Virus record (IMG/VR): IMGVR_UViG_3300024259_000108
Span: 1-31,333 of that record
Length of the DNA stretch: 31,333 nucleotides
Origin: a virus
Direction: 5' to 3' (one strand)
Part shown: positions 15,919 through 24,269 of the stretch, piece after piece
How positions within the stretch are numbered: the stretch's first letter is position 1
Layout: the number at the start of each line of letters is the position of its first letter
The notes under the pieces: generated by a model
The model's input: only the letters and a program-made list of their open reading frames with translations
Databases searched by the model: none
Told to the model about the DNA's origin: nothing
Made by a program: the position numbers and the translations under genes

Positions 15919-17343
15919 GTGGCGGAATCGAAAAACAACTTCATGCAGGGAATCATAGACAATGCAAACAACGTACCATATTTTGCCCAGCATGGAAAAT
16001 CATTCCAAGAGAAAATCTTTCAAGGACTAATCTTTGATACTCCGTGGGCATCTCAAATGGTTGAGGTCATGCGCCCAAACTTTTTTGATGTCGAGTATCT
16101 CCAATTTCTAACTGAAAAGTACTTCCTGTATCACCAGAAATACAAGTGTTTCCCGACGTTGGGTTTGCTTGTCAACGTCATTCGTGATGAATTATCTGAC
16201 GGTGAAGACGACATCCTTCGTGACCAAATCATTGAGTTCTTGTTGCGGGTCAAGGCCAACCGGAACCCAGGAGACATCGCCTACGTCAAAGACAAGTCGT
16301 TGGATTTCTGTAAGCGACAAGCGTTCAAAGCAGCATTGGAAAAGTCTGTCACCTTGATTGAGGGTGATGGGTTCGAAGAAGTCATGGCTCTGATGAAGGA
16401 TGCCATTTCACTTGGTACTCCTCATAGTGTTGGTCACGATTTCTTCGAAGACCTTGAAGCCAGATTTATCAAACTAAATCGACATGCATGTCCGACAGGA
16501 TTCCCAATCCTGGATGCAAAGGACATTTTTGCTGGTGGGCTGGGTCGTGGTGAGATTGGAATCGTCGTTGCTAATACCGGCGTTGGTAAGAGTCACTGGC
16601 TGGTTGCCCTCGGTGCCAACGCCATGCGGGCCAAGAAAAACGTCCTGCACTACACATTCGAATTGTCTGAGACGAAAGTCGGTATTCGGTATGACAGCAA
16701 TCTTTGCGGACTTCCTTCAAACGACATCCAAGACAATATCGATTTGGTCAAAGAGGTCTACGAAAGCAAAAATCTCGGGCGCCTAATAATCAAAGAGTAC
16801 CCGACAGGAAGCGCCACGGTACAAACGTTGCGCAACCATATCGAGAAATTGTCACTGAAAGGCTTCAAGCCTGACATCATTCTTGTCGATTACGCCGACA
16901 TCATGCGTTCAGATCGTAAGTCAAGTGAACTGCGCCACGAGCTAAAGTTTATTTACGAAGAACTCAGAAATCTATCTATGGAATTAGACGTTCCTATTTG
17001 GACAGCGTCACAGGCAAATCGAGATAGTGCCCAATCGGACATTGTAGGTCTCGAAAATATGTCTGAAGCTTATGGAAAAGCAATGGTTGCTGATGTGGTC
17101 ATCAGCATCTCAAGAAAAGCAATGGAAAAATCAACAGGTGTTGGTCGTCTTTATATCGCAAAGAACAGAGCAGGTCGTGACGGAATCCTTTTTCCAATAT
17201 CAATTGACACATCAATGTCAATGTTTGAGATATTGGATGAGAACTCGTTGACACTTACTGAGACGGTACAACAAACCAATGGCAATGCCAAGGCAGCGCT
17301 TGCAGCCGCCTGGCAAAAAGTAAAAAGCGGAGAGGAAAACTAA
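15919..17343 (+). CDS. Replicative DNA helicase, DnaB/gp41-like
   Basis: A 474-residue protein. The GTG start has GAGG four bases upstream. The N-terminal domain (about 1-165) is helical. The C-terminal RecA-like core has Walker A ANTGVGKS (218-225), Walker B IILVDYAD (320-327) and a WTASQANR sensor-like motif at about 361-368. This is the layout of DnaB and T4 gp41 hexameric helicases that unwind DNA 5'-3' at the fork. It has no primase domain (unlike T7 gp4), so a separate primase would be expected elsewhere. It is followed two bases later by the ribonucleotide reductase ATG, so replication and dNTP supply are probably co-expressed. Confidence 0.9.
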   Translation: MAESKNNFMQGIIDNANNVPYFAQHGKSFQEKIFQGLIFDTPWASQMVEVMRPNFFDVEYLQFLTEKYFLYHQKYKCFPTLGLLVNVIRDELSDGEDDILRDQIIEFLLRVKANRNPGDIAYVKDKSLDFCKRQAFKAALEKSVTLIEGDGFEEVMALMKDAISLGTPHSVGHDFFEDLEARFIKLNRHACPTGFPILDAKDIFAGGLGRGEIGIVVANTGVGKSHWLVALGANAMRAKKNVLHYTFELSETKVGIRYDSNLCGLPSNDIQDNIDLVKEVYESKNLGRLIIKEYPTGSATVQTLRNHIEKLSLKGFKPDIILVDYADIMRSDRKSSELRHELKFIYEELRNLSMELDVPIWTASQANRDSAQSDIVGLENMSEAYGKAMVADVVISISRKAMEKSTGVGRLYIAKNRAGRDGILFPISIDTSMSMFEILDENSLTLTETVQQTNGNAKAALAAAWQKVKSGEEN

Positions 17344-17345
17344 TA

Positions 17346-19805
17346 ATGTTCACAAAAGAGGAGGTGCTGGCAGCATCACGCAAATATTTTCATGGCGATG
17401 AACTCGCCGCGACGGTCTTCACGACCAAGTATGCGATTACGGATAAAGATGGTGTCATCTGGGAAAATACGCCAGACGATATGCATCAGCGACTAGCCAA
17501 AGAGTTCGCACGAATCGAAAGAAAATATGACAACCCAATGAATGAGGCTGAGATCTTCAGGTTGCTTTCATCATGGGAGGTGGTGCCGCAAGGTTCCCCG
17601 ATGTCAGGTATTGGAAATGATCACCAACTTCAGTCACTCTCGAACTGTTTCGTTGTTGGTGCCCCAGAGGATTCATACGCAGGTATTCTCCACACTGACC
17701 AACAGCAAGTCCAGATAATGAAGCGTCGAGGTGGTGTCGGATTCGACATTTCAAACCTCCGCCCGAAGGGAATGGTTACATCCAACGCAGCCAGAACAAC
17801 CGACGGTCTTGCGATCTTTATGGAGCGCTTCTCAAACTCAACACGAGAGGTTGCTCAAGGGGGCCGACGTGGTGCATTGATGATTTCAATCGATATTCGT
17901 CACCCGGAGATTGAAACGTTCATCAACATCAAACGGAACCTCGACAAAGTCACCGGTGCCAATATTTCAATCCGCCTGACCGATGATTTCATGTTGGCAG
18001 CGGCAAACAACAAAAATTACACGCAACAATGGCCGGTAGACTCAGCGAATCCTGAGTGTGCAAAATCCGTCAGCGCCCGAAAAATCTGGGACATGATTAT
18101 TGATTCAGCATGGACGATGGCTGAACCAGGTGTTCTGTTCTGGGACAACGTAATCAAGAGCTCAATTCCTGATTGCTACGCTGATTTAGGTTTCAAGACT
18201 GAGTCATGCAACCCGTGTGCTGAATTGGTTCTTTGTCGTGATGACAGTTGTAGATTGCTACTCATCAACCTCGCCAAGTTCATCAAGAACGCATTCACGG
18301 GCCGAGCATACTTTGAGTGGAAACGTTTTGCGAAGGTGGTCCAACAATCACAACGTCTCATGGACGATCTGATTGATTTGGAGATTGAAAGCGTCGACAA
18401 AATCATCGCCAAGATCAAAGCTGATCCAGAGGACGCGAGTATCAAGGCTATCGAGTTGGATTTGTGGGAGCGAATCAAGAAGAAGGCTCTCCTGGGACGA
18501 CGAACAGGACTGGGTGTCACCGCGGTGGGAGATGCCATCGCAATGATGGGCATGAAATACGGATCGGATAAGTCGGTTATCGCCATCGGGGAAATCTACA
18601 AAACCCTCGGCATCAATGCTCACATTTCGTCATGCAAACTGGCCAAGGAACGAGGTGCATTCCCGATTTTCGATGCCGAGAGGGAAAAAGATCTTCCATA
18701 CTTGGCACGACTGTTGGTTTCAAACAAAGAGCTCGCCAGTCTGTACAAGAAATACGGTCGCAGAAATATTGCCCTGACGACAACCGCACCAGCAGGTTCT
18801 GTTTCAACAATGACCCAGACAACCTCTGGAATCGAGCCGGTCTTCATGCTCAAATACCGCCGCCGAAGGAAAATCACCCATGGGGAGAACCTCAAGGCTG
18901 ATTTTGTTGATGCGATGGGCGATGAGTGGGTTGAATACGACGTTTACCATCACATGCTCAAAAAATGGATGGATGTGACAGGTGACGATGACATCGAGAA
19001 TTCACCGTATTGGGGAGCAACAGCTCCGGAGTTGGACTGGGCACAACGTGTGAAAATCCAAGCCGAAGCCCAGAAGTGGGTCGACCACGGAATCTCATCG
19101 ACATGTAACCTGCCGTCTGACGTTTCAAAGGAAACGGTTCGTAAGATATACGAGGCAGCCTGGAAATCAGGATGTAAGGGTTTCACTGTTTATCGTGATG
19201 GTTGCCGAACAGGAGTTCTGGTTTCAACTGACGAGAAGAAAGATGAGACAAATTTCCCCGAGGTTTCCGCACCAAAACGACCCGACTCGCTTGCTTGTGA
19301 CATTCATCATGCATCGATCAAAGGGGAAAAATGGACGATCCTCGTCGGGCTATATAAAGATCGCCCATACGAATTGATGGGTGGATTGAGCAAGTACGTT
19401 GAGATTCCAGCCAAATATTCAACCGGGCGAATCATCAAGCACCCACGAAAAACGATGAACAGCGTTTACGACCTGAAGTTTGGTGAAAATGGCGACGAAG
19501 TTACGGTGAAGAACGTTGTGGATGCTTTTGAGAATGCAAACCACTCGGCGTTTACCAGGACGATTTCTCTCGCACTTCGACATGGTGCTGACGTGAAATA
19601 TGTTTGTGAGCAACTGACGAAAACGAAAGATTCAGACTTCACCAGTTTCAATAAGGTTATGTCACGCATCCTGAAGAAATACATTCAGGATGGAGCTGAG
19701 GTTGGCGGATCCCAGGTCTGCGAAAATTGTGAAGCAGAAGGTTCCCTGGTGTACCAGGAAGGATGTAAGACCTGCGCCGCTTGTGGAGTCTCGGCCTGCG
19801 GGTGA
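17346..19805 (+). CDS. nrdJ: Class II (B12-dependent) ribonucleotide reductase
   Basis: An 819-residue protein containing LSNCFVV near residues 99-105, MKRRGGVGFDISNLRPKG at about 126-143, the ESCNPCAE loop near 285-292, and a C-terminal cysteine cluster (CENCEAEG at 792-799, then GCKTCAACGVSACG) that recycles the active-site disulfide. This C-terminal pattern and the lack of an adjacent NrdB-like small subunit are typical of adenosylcobalamin-dependent NrdJ. It makes deoxyribonucleotides from ribonucleotides with no need for oxygen and depends on host B12. No intron or interruption is visible, although a homing endonuclease gene follows. It is probably in one operon with the helicase. Confidence 0.92.
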   Translation: MFTKEEVLAASRKYFHGDELAATVFTTKYAITDKDGVIWENTPDDMHQRLAKEFARIERKYDNPMNEAEIFRLLSSWEVVPQGSPMSGIGNDHQLQSLSNCFVVGAPEDSYAGILHTDQQQVQIMKRRGGVGFDISNLRPKGMVTSNAARTTDGLAIFMERFSNSTREVAQGGRRGALMISIDIRHPEIETFINIKRNLDKVTGANISIRLTDDFMLAAANNKNYTQQWPVDSANPECAKSVSARKIWDMIIDSAWTMAEPGVLFWDNVIKSSIPDCYADLGFKTESCNPCAELVLCRDDSCRLLLINLAKFIKNAFTGRAYFEWKRFAKVVQQSQRLMDDLIDLEIESVDKIIAKIKADPEDASIKAIELDLWERIKKKALLGRRTGLGVTAVGDAIAMMGMKYGSDKSVIAIGEIYKTLGINAHISSCKLAKERGAFPIFDAEREKDLPYLARLLVSNKELASLYKKYGRRNIALTTTAPAGSVSTMTQTTSGIEPVFMLKYRRRRKITHGENLKADFVDAMGDEWVEYDVYHHMLKKWMDVTGDDDIENSPYWGATAPELDWAQRVKIQAEAQKWVDHGISSTCNLPSDVSKETVRKIYEAAWKSGCKGFTVYRDGCRTGVLVSTDEKKDETNFPEVSAPKRPDSLACDIHHASIKGEKWTILVGLYKDRPYELMGGLSKYVEIPAKYSTGRIIKHPRKTMNSVYDLKFGENGDEVTVKNVVDAFENANHSAFTRTISLALRHGADVKYVCEQLTKTKDSDFTSFNKVMSRILKKYIQDGAEVGGSQVCENCEAEGSLVYQEGCKTCAACGVSACG

Positions 19806-19833
19806 CATTCTTTGCAAGTTAGGCAACCCTAGG

Positions 19834-19843
19834 CATATTTATA
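19834..19843 (+). promoter_or_regulatory. CATATTTATA promoter-like element before the homing endonuclease
   Basis: CATATTTATA lies 15 bases before the ATG at 19859, with CGAGG between as ribosome site. It matches the elements at 10824 and 15811 (reverse) at nine of ten bases. No -35 box is evident. Free-standing homing endonuclease genes in T4 are often read from their own late promoters, which this arrangement resembles. Confidence 0.5.
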
Positions 19844-19858
19844 CCCACGAGGTATAAA

Positions 19859-20863
19859 ATGATCAAGTGCAAAGAATGCAAAAAAGGATTCAAGGATAAT
19901 TTAGGCGGACAGCTAACTACTCATCTCCGCAAAGCCCACAAAATGGAAATGGTCGATTACGTCATTAAGCACAAGCTTGATGGCAAACCACCAAAGTGCA
20001 TTTGTGGGCTTTGCGATCTGCCTCCTGCATTTGCCAGGGGTGTGTTCAAGAGATATGCTCTTACTCACGACAAATTCAAGACAAGAGAAAAACTCTATAT
20101 CAAAAAGTATGGCAAGCCCAAATGTAAGGAGAAGTCCTGCAAGAAGGCTGTGACTTTCGTCCGTGGCAAACCAAAATCGTATTGCTCACAAAGGTGCTCC
20201 GGACTGAACGCCGGCTTTTCACTAAAGAAAACACAAGAAAAAATCAAGAAGGTCGTGAAGAAGAAGTACGGTGTCAAAAACGTCGGGCAGCTTCCCCATA
20301 TCGCCAAAGGTTCATCCAAGAAGATGAAAGCTAGGTGGGCAAAAGGTGAAGTCGTCATGGACGAGACCTGGAAGAAAGCGATAGGGAAGGGTTCAAAACG
20401 AAATTGGAAAAAGGAATCATACAGGAAGAAACAAGCGCACTGGAGAAAAAACAGAACCCCGGCGCAAAAAGCAGCGACATTACGTAAGATGTTCGCCGGT
20501 TCCAAAAACAGGTTGTCAAAGCTCCACCAACGCCTCCGGAAAGAGCTCGGCCTGACAAAACTGGGCTTTGTATCAGAGCAACGAGTGGGCGCCTACTTTG
20601 CTGATGAGCTCAACGAAAAGAAAAAGGTCATTGTCGAAATCAATGGTGATTATGTCCATGCCAACCCGAAACTCTATGAAGCCAAATTCAATGTGCGCCT
20701 TCGGGGCCAATCGTTTCTTGCTGAAGAAAAATGGGCTGCCGATGCCAAACGAAGTGAAAACTTACGACGAATGGGATACACTGTTATAGTGGTTTGGGAA
20801 TCAGACGACATCGAAATGAAACGACAGGAAATAAAGAATGTTATTGACACAAGAACGATTTGA
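19859..20863 (+). CDS. Free-standing homing endonuclease, zinc-finger plus Vsr/EDxHD-like nuclease
   Basis: A 334-residue, very lysine-rich protein. An N-terminal C2H2-type zinc finger (C4, C7, H22, H27) is followed by two more cysteine pairs (CICGLC near 48-53; CKEKSC and CSQRC near 81-120). The middle holds a KKKYGVKNVGQLPHIAK segment like the DNA-recognition repeats of phage homing enzymes. The C-terminal domain (about 255-320) has VIVEINGDYVHANP, then WAADAKRSENLRRMGYTVIV and VWESD, the pattern of Vsr/very-short-patch-repair-related homing nucleases (I-Bth0305I type). It presumably cuts phage DNA lacking the gene and spreads by recombination. Its position right after nrdJ is typical of such insertions. 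Confidence 0.82.
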   Translation: MIKCKECKKGFKDNLGGQLTTHLRKAHKMEMVDYVIKHKLDGKPPKCICGLCDLPPAFARGVFKRYALTHDKFKTREKLYIKKYGKPKCKEKSCKKAVTFVRGKPKSYCSQRCSGLNAGFSLKKTQEKIKKVVKKKYGVKNVGQLPHIAKGSSKKMKARWAKGEVVMDETWKKAIGKGSKRNWKKESYRKKQAHWRKNRTPAQKAATLRKMFAGSKNRLSKLHQRLRKELGLTKLGFVSEQRVGAYFADELNEKKKVIVEINGDYVHANPKLYEAKFNVRLRGQSFLAEEKWAADAKRSENLRRMGYTVIVVWESDDIEMKRQEIKNVIDTRTI

Positions 20864-21089
20864 CCAAGCGGTCAAGGTTTTGCAAACTATGACGCCACCA
20901 ACGCCAGGCATTCTACCGGGATCCTGGCAACAAAGTCCCGAGTGCCGGCCTGGTATGATGGAGGAATATGTCTTCGTTGAGCAAACACCCACCGGGGAGC
21001 TTGTAACAAAAATCGCACAGGTTTCTATCAATAAAAACAGCAAAGAAGATGTGCAATTCGGCAAACATATCGTGTATACCCAAGAATGA
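20838..21089 (+). CDS. Hypothetical 83-aa protein
   Basis: Starts at an ATG inside the last codons of the homing endonuclease (26-base overlap), with CAGGAAATAAAG upstream. It ends in an ATGA overlap with the next gene. The first 20 residues form a likely helix (MLLTQERFDQAVKVLQTM), followed by a proline-rich linker and a beta-rich end (EEYVFVEQTPTGELVTKIAQ). One cysteine, no membrane segment. I do not recognise it. Confidence 0.7.
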   Translation: MLLTQERFDQAVKVLQTMTPPTPGILPGSWQQSPECRPGMMEEYVFVEQTPTGELVTKIAQVSINKNSKEDVQFGKHIVYTQE

Positions 21090-21310
21090 AACGTCCTAAA
21101 TATATCACATGCATCATGAATACCATGAATACCAATGCACTATATGCTACTGACACATTGTGCGGCCATAAAATTGCTGGATTTTGTTTTACGAGCATCG
21201 ACCACTGGCTTCACAACCGGGTATGGGACTCGCGCCTTATTGGCTGTCCGGAGTGTCTCGAAAAAATCACAGAAACAATGAACGAAGAGAAATCGCTGCA
21301 TGAAGAGTAG
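21086..21310 (+). CDS. Small putative zinc-binding protein
   Basis: A 74-residue product with a likely metal site: CGH at 26-28, histidines at 40 and 43, and CPEC at 54-57 (IGCPECLEKI). The pattern CG...(about 27 residues)...CPEC resembles small treble-clef-like zinc proteins of phages. It overlaps both neighbours (ATGA at the start; its end overlaps the next gene by 11 bases). Function unknown. Confidence 0.7.
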   Translation: MKRPKYITCIMNTMNTNALYATDTLCGHKIAGFCFTSIDHWLHNRVWDSRLIGCPECLEKITETMNEEKSLHEE

Positions 21311-21944
21311 AAACAACGACCCAGCCTTCAAAAAAATCCTGGATACGATGCTCAATCACACAGAAGAAGTAGTCAGGAATACCGCGAAATACATTAAAAA
21401 ATGGACCACACCGGTTTATGTCGTCGGTGAAGATGTCACCCCTGAGATCCCATACCTAATTAACGGGGCCAAGTTTGCGTACCAACTGATGTACAAAGAT
21501 TTGATTCCGTTTTCTGGGGTGACGCTATGCAATGAAATATTTCTATCTAGAGCGTTGTTTCACCAAAATGACAACTTCAAAGTGAAAGAGTTGAAACATG
21601 CGATTTGCAACGACGGCTATAAAATAGATCCCGTTATTGAGCTACAAACAATTGCGGTAATTGTCCACGAAGTCAACCACATAATCAATAGGCAGCATGT
21701 GACCGGTTCCCACTTCAGGCCGACCTTTGAAGATTATGTCGTGTCTTTCGATGCAAAATCCAAATATGAGCAGGCTCAACTCAGAGCAAAGGACGAATAC
21801 CATGCGTACTCTTCGGCTCAAGGCGTGCTTTACGGGATGTCAGACGCCGACATCAAAAAAACGTTGCGCAGGGATGCCCTTTGGGGCTGCGCAATTGATG
21901 AATCAAGTTTTACCTTGGATTGGAATACAACAAATGAACGATAA
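21300..21944 (+). CDS. Putative HExxH zinc metallopeptidase-like protein
   Basis: A 214-residue protein with a zincin motif in a hydrophobic helix: AVIVHEVNHIINRQH (119-133), where H123, E124 and H127 fit HExxH. A candidate third ligand is E166 in RAKDEYHAYSSAQG (162-175), as in gluzincins where an ExxA-type helix follows. The first 60 residues contain PVYVVGEDVTPEIPYLI and the centre has a VTLCNEIFLS strand, which could be the beta-edge next to the active-site helix. There is no signal peptide, so it would act in the host cytoplasm or virion. The HExxH motif can occur by chance; the surrounding hydrophobic pattern and the downstream Glu make it more likely genuine. Substrate unknown. Confidence 0.55.
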   Translation: MKSRNNDPAFKKILDTMLNHTEEVVRNTAKYIKKWTTPVYVVGEDVTPEIPYLINGAKFAYQLMYKDLIPFSGVTLCNEIFLSRALFHQNDNFKVKELKHAICNDGYKIDPVIELQTIAVIVHEVNHIINRQHVTGSHFRPTFEDYVVSFDAKSKYEQAQLRAKDEYHAYSSAQGVLYGMSDADIKKTLRRDALWGCAIDESSFTLDWNTTNER

Positions 21945-21958
21945 GCAAAGGGGCTAAA

Positions 21959-22162
21959 ATGTCACGAATTAAAGACAAAAGACGAAAAGAATTAACGAAA
22001 ATTCTCGATAGCCTACCACCACTCAAAGACAGTCTTCTTGCGTGGCACCGTAAGGCGAATAATGATTATGAAGGGTATGCCACTTATGAAGATTACATCA
22101 AATTCGGTGGAATGTTTATACAGTTGACTGATCTTGAAGAAAACCTGGAGGAAACAGAATGA
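21959..22162 (+). CDS. Hypothetical 67-aa protein
   Basis: ATG preceded by AAGGGG, ending in an ATGA overlap with the next gene. The product is charged and helical with a basic start (SRIKDKRRKELTKILDSL) and an acidic end (LTDLEENLEETE). Nothing identifies its function. Confidence 0.7.
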   Translation: MSRIKDKRRKELTKILDSLPPLKDSLLAWHRKANNDYEGYATYEDYIKFGGMFIQLTDLEENLEETE

Positions 22163-22710
22163 ACACAGAAGAAGAAAATGAAGCCCTTAGGGTTGAAGAC
22201 GAGCGACTAAACAAAGAGTTCAAAGAGTTGTCAGACTTGGCCGCAGCACAAGAGGCGAGCGACCGCGCAGCATTTGATTCAGGAGAAGAGAAATATAAAC
22301 TGATCGCAGCATGTGAGTATGGTGAGCATTGCCTGGAAATTGTCCCGCCCCCAAGGACTGCGCGGTTGGTATATCTGACAGAAGAAGAATCTGATGCAGC
22401 GATAAAATCAGGCAAGATCTCTGCATTCACCACCGACGATGGAAAGCACATCGACGCTACCGTCGACGGCGACCTGGAAAAGTTTCAACAATTGGTTGAC
22501 GATCTCTTTGGGCATGTATACTCAATGGGTCGTAATATTGGAATGGGCAACCGTGATCGTAAACTTGAGGCTCACGAACTTATGGCCGCTCTTGACGGTA
22601 CACGTAATCTTGGTCGCGATCTTGCAGATGACATCACGGAGAAACGCGGAGATTTCAGCGAGTTGTGCAGTCGGATTTTAGGTTGGGGCTGGTTTGAAGC
22701 CGGAAAGTAA
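22159..22710 (+). CDS. Hypothetical acidic 183-aa protein
   Basis: Starts in an ATGA overlap, with GGAGGAAACAGA upstream as a strong ribosome site. Residues 1-45 form a highly charged coiled-coil-like helix (NTEEENEALRVEDERLNKEF). The centre has a short beta part (ARLVYLTEEESDAAI). The C-terminal part is helical with GTRNLGRDLADDITEKRGDF and an aromatic end (LGWGWFEAGK). No catalytic motif was recognised. Confidence 0.7.
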   Translation: MNTEEENEALRVEDERLNKEFKELSDLAAAQEASDRAAFDSGEEKYKLIAACEYGEHCLEIVPPPRTARLVYLTEEESDAAIKSGKISAFTTDDGKHIDATVDGDLEKFQQLVDDLFGHVYSMGRNIGMGNRDRKLEAHELMAALDGTRNLGRDLADDITEKRGDFSELCSRILGWGWFEAGK

Positions 22711-22954
22711 ATTCAACGTCGGCGATTTGGTCCGGATAGGGCACTACGGAACCGGATGCATCGCCGGGAGAACGTGCCGGCTTGTCACTGATGTGTGGGA
22801 GGGATTTTTCACGCAGACGGTCTCTGAATACCCACCGCTGTCCGCAGACAAAGCTCGAGCATACCATTTATTTCCGGAAGCCCATGGCTGGGTTGAAAGA
22901 GAGGATGACCTGGTTTTGGTAGCGTGTAGGCCCACAGGTTCTTTGAACACCTGA
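22694..22954 (+). CDS. Small-barrel (SH3/KOW-like) hypothetical protein
   Basis: An 86-residue protein that would start at TTG 22694, overlapping the previous gene by 17 bases; no ATG is available near the N-terminus, so the start is uncertain. It opens with FNVGDLVRIGHYGTG, the module seen in several products of this window (GD followed by hydrophobic-x-basic), and closes with GWVEREDDLVLV, as expected for a small beta barrel. Such folds bind nucleic acid or protein. Function unknown. Confidence 0.55.
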   Translation: MKPESKFNVGDLVRIGHYGTGCIAGRTCRLVTDVWEGFFTQTVSEYPPLSADKARAYHLFPEAHGWVEREDDLVLVACRPTGSLNT

Positions 22955-22971
22955 CGCTCATCCCCTATAAT
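22943..22971 (+). promoter_or_regulatory. Strong sigma70-like promoter
   Basis: TTGAAC (22943-22948), exactly 17 bases, then TATAAT (22966-22971). Predicted start near 22978, giving a leader of about 16 bases with AAGGGGG before the ATG at 22994. It probably drives the tightly linked genes from 22994 onward. Confidence 0.75.
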
Positions 22972-22993
22972 GTAAGTAAGAAAGGGGGTTGCT

Positions 22994-23200
22994 ATGGTTG
23001 CCAGACATACAACGAAATTTGTGCATATTGTGATGTGTACGACGCACAAACAGGATGGGTTCCTCCCTGAGACAGATATCGTTCGTGTCTGTAAGGACGA
23101 AGACGCAGCAACTCGCTTTAGCGAGAAGTGTCAATGGGGGACCCCGGAATACCATGCGACATACTTTGTACGCTCACATGTGGTGCATGACGATGAATAA
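22994..23200 (+). CDS. Hypothetical 68-aa protein
   Basis: First gene after a strong promoter, with an AAGGGGG ribosome site. The product begins with a beta-strand-like segment (TKFVHIVMCTTHKQDGFLP) and then DIVRVCKDEDAATRFSE, and ends with several His and acidic residues. It has two cysteines and no recognised domain. The end overlaps the next gene by 8-14 bases. Confidence 0.7.
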   Translation: MVARHTTKFVHIVMCTTHKQDGFLPETDIVRVCKDEDAATRFSEKCQWGTPEYHATYFVRSHVVHDDE

Positions 23201-23420
23201 TCGCCGAGTCTACAAAATCGACATCAACGAAATCCCAAGTCGTTACGATATATCATCATACATGGAAGGGGTTGCCCATGCATTACGTTTGGTGAAAGAA
23301 GCCGACGAAGCAGAGCAAAATAAAGAATACGAAAATGCGTGCAACAAACTCGATGAGCTTGCAAGAAAAAGAGACTGGAATGATCCAGCACAAAATCCCA
23401 TGGAATGTGATGACCAATAA
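23187..23420 (+). CDS. Hypothetical 77-aa protein
   Basis: I choose ATG 23187 (MTMNNRRVYKIDINEIPSRY; 23193 is an alternative). An in-frame ATG at 23055 would overlap most of the preceding gene. After a short beta start the product is mostly a charged helix (VAHALRLVKEADEAEQNKEY) that may form a coiled coil. It overlaps the methyltransferase start by 11 bases. Not recognised. Confidence 0.65.
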   Translation: MTMNNRRVYKIDINEIPSRYDISSYMEGVAHALRLVKEADEAEQNKEYENACNKLDELARKRDWNDPAQNPMECDDQ

Positions 23421-24267
23421 GACAATTTTCAAATATGCCGGCAACAAAGCCAAAGTTATGGCAAAGATTTCCCCATATTTCAAGTGGGATGGTGTGACGG
23501 CCTACTTCGAACCTTTCTGTGGGGCACTAGGCTCGGCGTTGAACGTTGAAATTCCTGAAGAGGTCACGAATGTGATGCTCTCTGATGAAAACTGGGAAGT
23601 CGTCAACGTTCATAAAATGTTCTCGAAGCACCCGGCACTGCTCGAGGAAAAAGTAAATGCCCTTCCGTTTGGTGAAGATGCATATTACGAGATCAGAAAC
23701 AAGGACCGCGAAGAGGTTCATTTCGAGGAAAGGACGAAGGACATCGACCAAGCGGCAAGAACACTCTACCTGAACAAGAATTGTTTCAATGGTCTGATGC
23801 GCTACAACCCGAAGAAAGGGTACTTCAACGTTCCATGGAACCACGCCAAGAAGAAAGCCATCGTCAATCTGACTGGCAAAGATATGAAATATGCCCGCGA
23901 TTTCTTGGCATCAGAACGTGTCTGTGTCAAGTGGTTGGGTTTTGAACAACATTTCGAGGGATTCGGGAAGGGCGATTTGGTTTACTGTGACCCGCCTTAC
24001 ATCAGTATCAAGGATCCGAAACAAGAATTTGTTGGGTTCGTTGGGAATTTCGACCGAGACAAGCAGTCTGAGCTTGCAAAAATGGGTGTTGAAGCCCACA
24101 AGCGAGGTGCCAAGGTTTACATCTCAAACTCAGATTGTCCGGCTGCCCGAGGGCTCTACGCTTTTTATGGATACAAGATTGTTGAAATAAAAGGTGTTCA
24201 AAGGAGTTTGTCACCGAAGTCTGAATCCCGCAAGAAAGTCGGTGAGATTCTAGCGATCCTGGATTAG
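23410..24267 (+). CDS. dam: Dam-type N6-adenine DNA methyltransferase (D12 class)
   Basis: A 285-residue protein starting at ATG 23410; the frame continues upstream to 23335 but that would overlap the preceding gene by 86 bases. The SAM-binding motif is FKYAGNKAK (7-15, in place of the usual F-x-Y-x-G-x-K), followed by YFEPFCGALGSALN. The catalytic motif is DPPY (194-197) in GDLVYCDPPYIS. The end has VYISNSDCPAARGLYAFYGY, also typical. It transfers a methyl group to adenine N6, with GATC the usual target of this class; actual specificity is unknown. Phages use it to escape host restriction or mark their DNA. No partner restriction enzyme is present. Confidence 0.9.
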   Translation: MTNKTIFKYAGNKAKVMAKISPYFKWDGVTAYFEPFCGALGSALNVEIPEEVTNVMLSDENWEVVNVHKMFSKHPALLEEKVNALPFGEDAYYEIRNKDREEVHFEERTKDIDQAARTLYLNKNCFNGLMRYNPKKGYFNVPWNHAKKKAIVNLTGKDMKYARDFLASERVCVKWLGFEQHFEGFGKGDLVYCDPPYISIKDPKQEFVGFVGNFDRDKQSELAKMGVEAHKRGAKVYISNSDCPAARGLYAFYGYKIVEIKGVQRSLSPKSESRKKVGEILAILD

Positions 24268-24269
24268 TC

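Noticed and set aside
17346-20863. Intron or intein in nrdJ, suggested by the adjacent homing endonuclease
   Set aside because: The reductase frame is complete, of normal length and has all expected motifs; the endonuclease is a separate gene after the stop.
23055-23186. Upstream extension of the 77-aa protein to ATG 23055
   Set aside because: It would cover most of the preceding gene in another frame, and the extension has no protein-like pattern.
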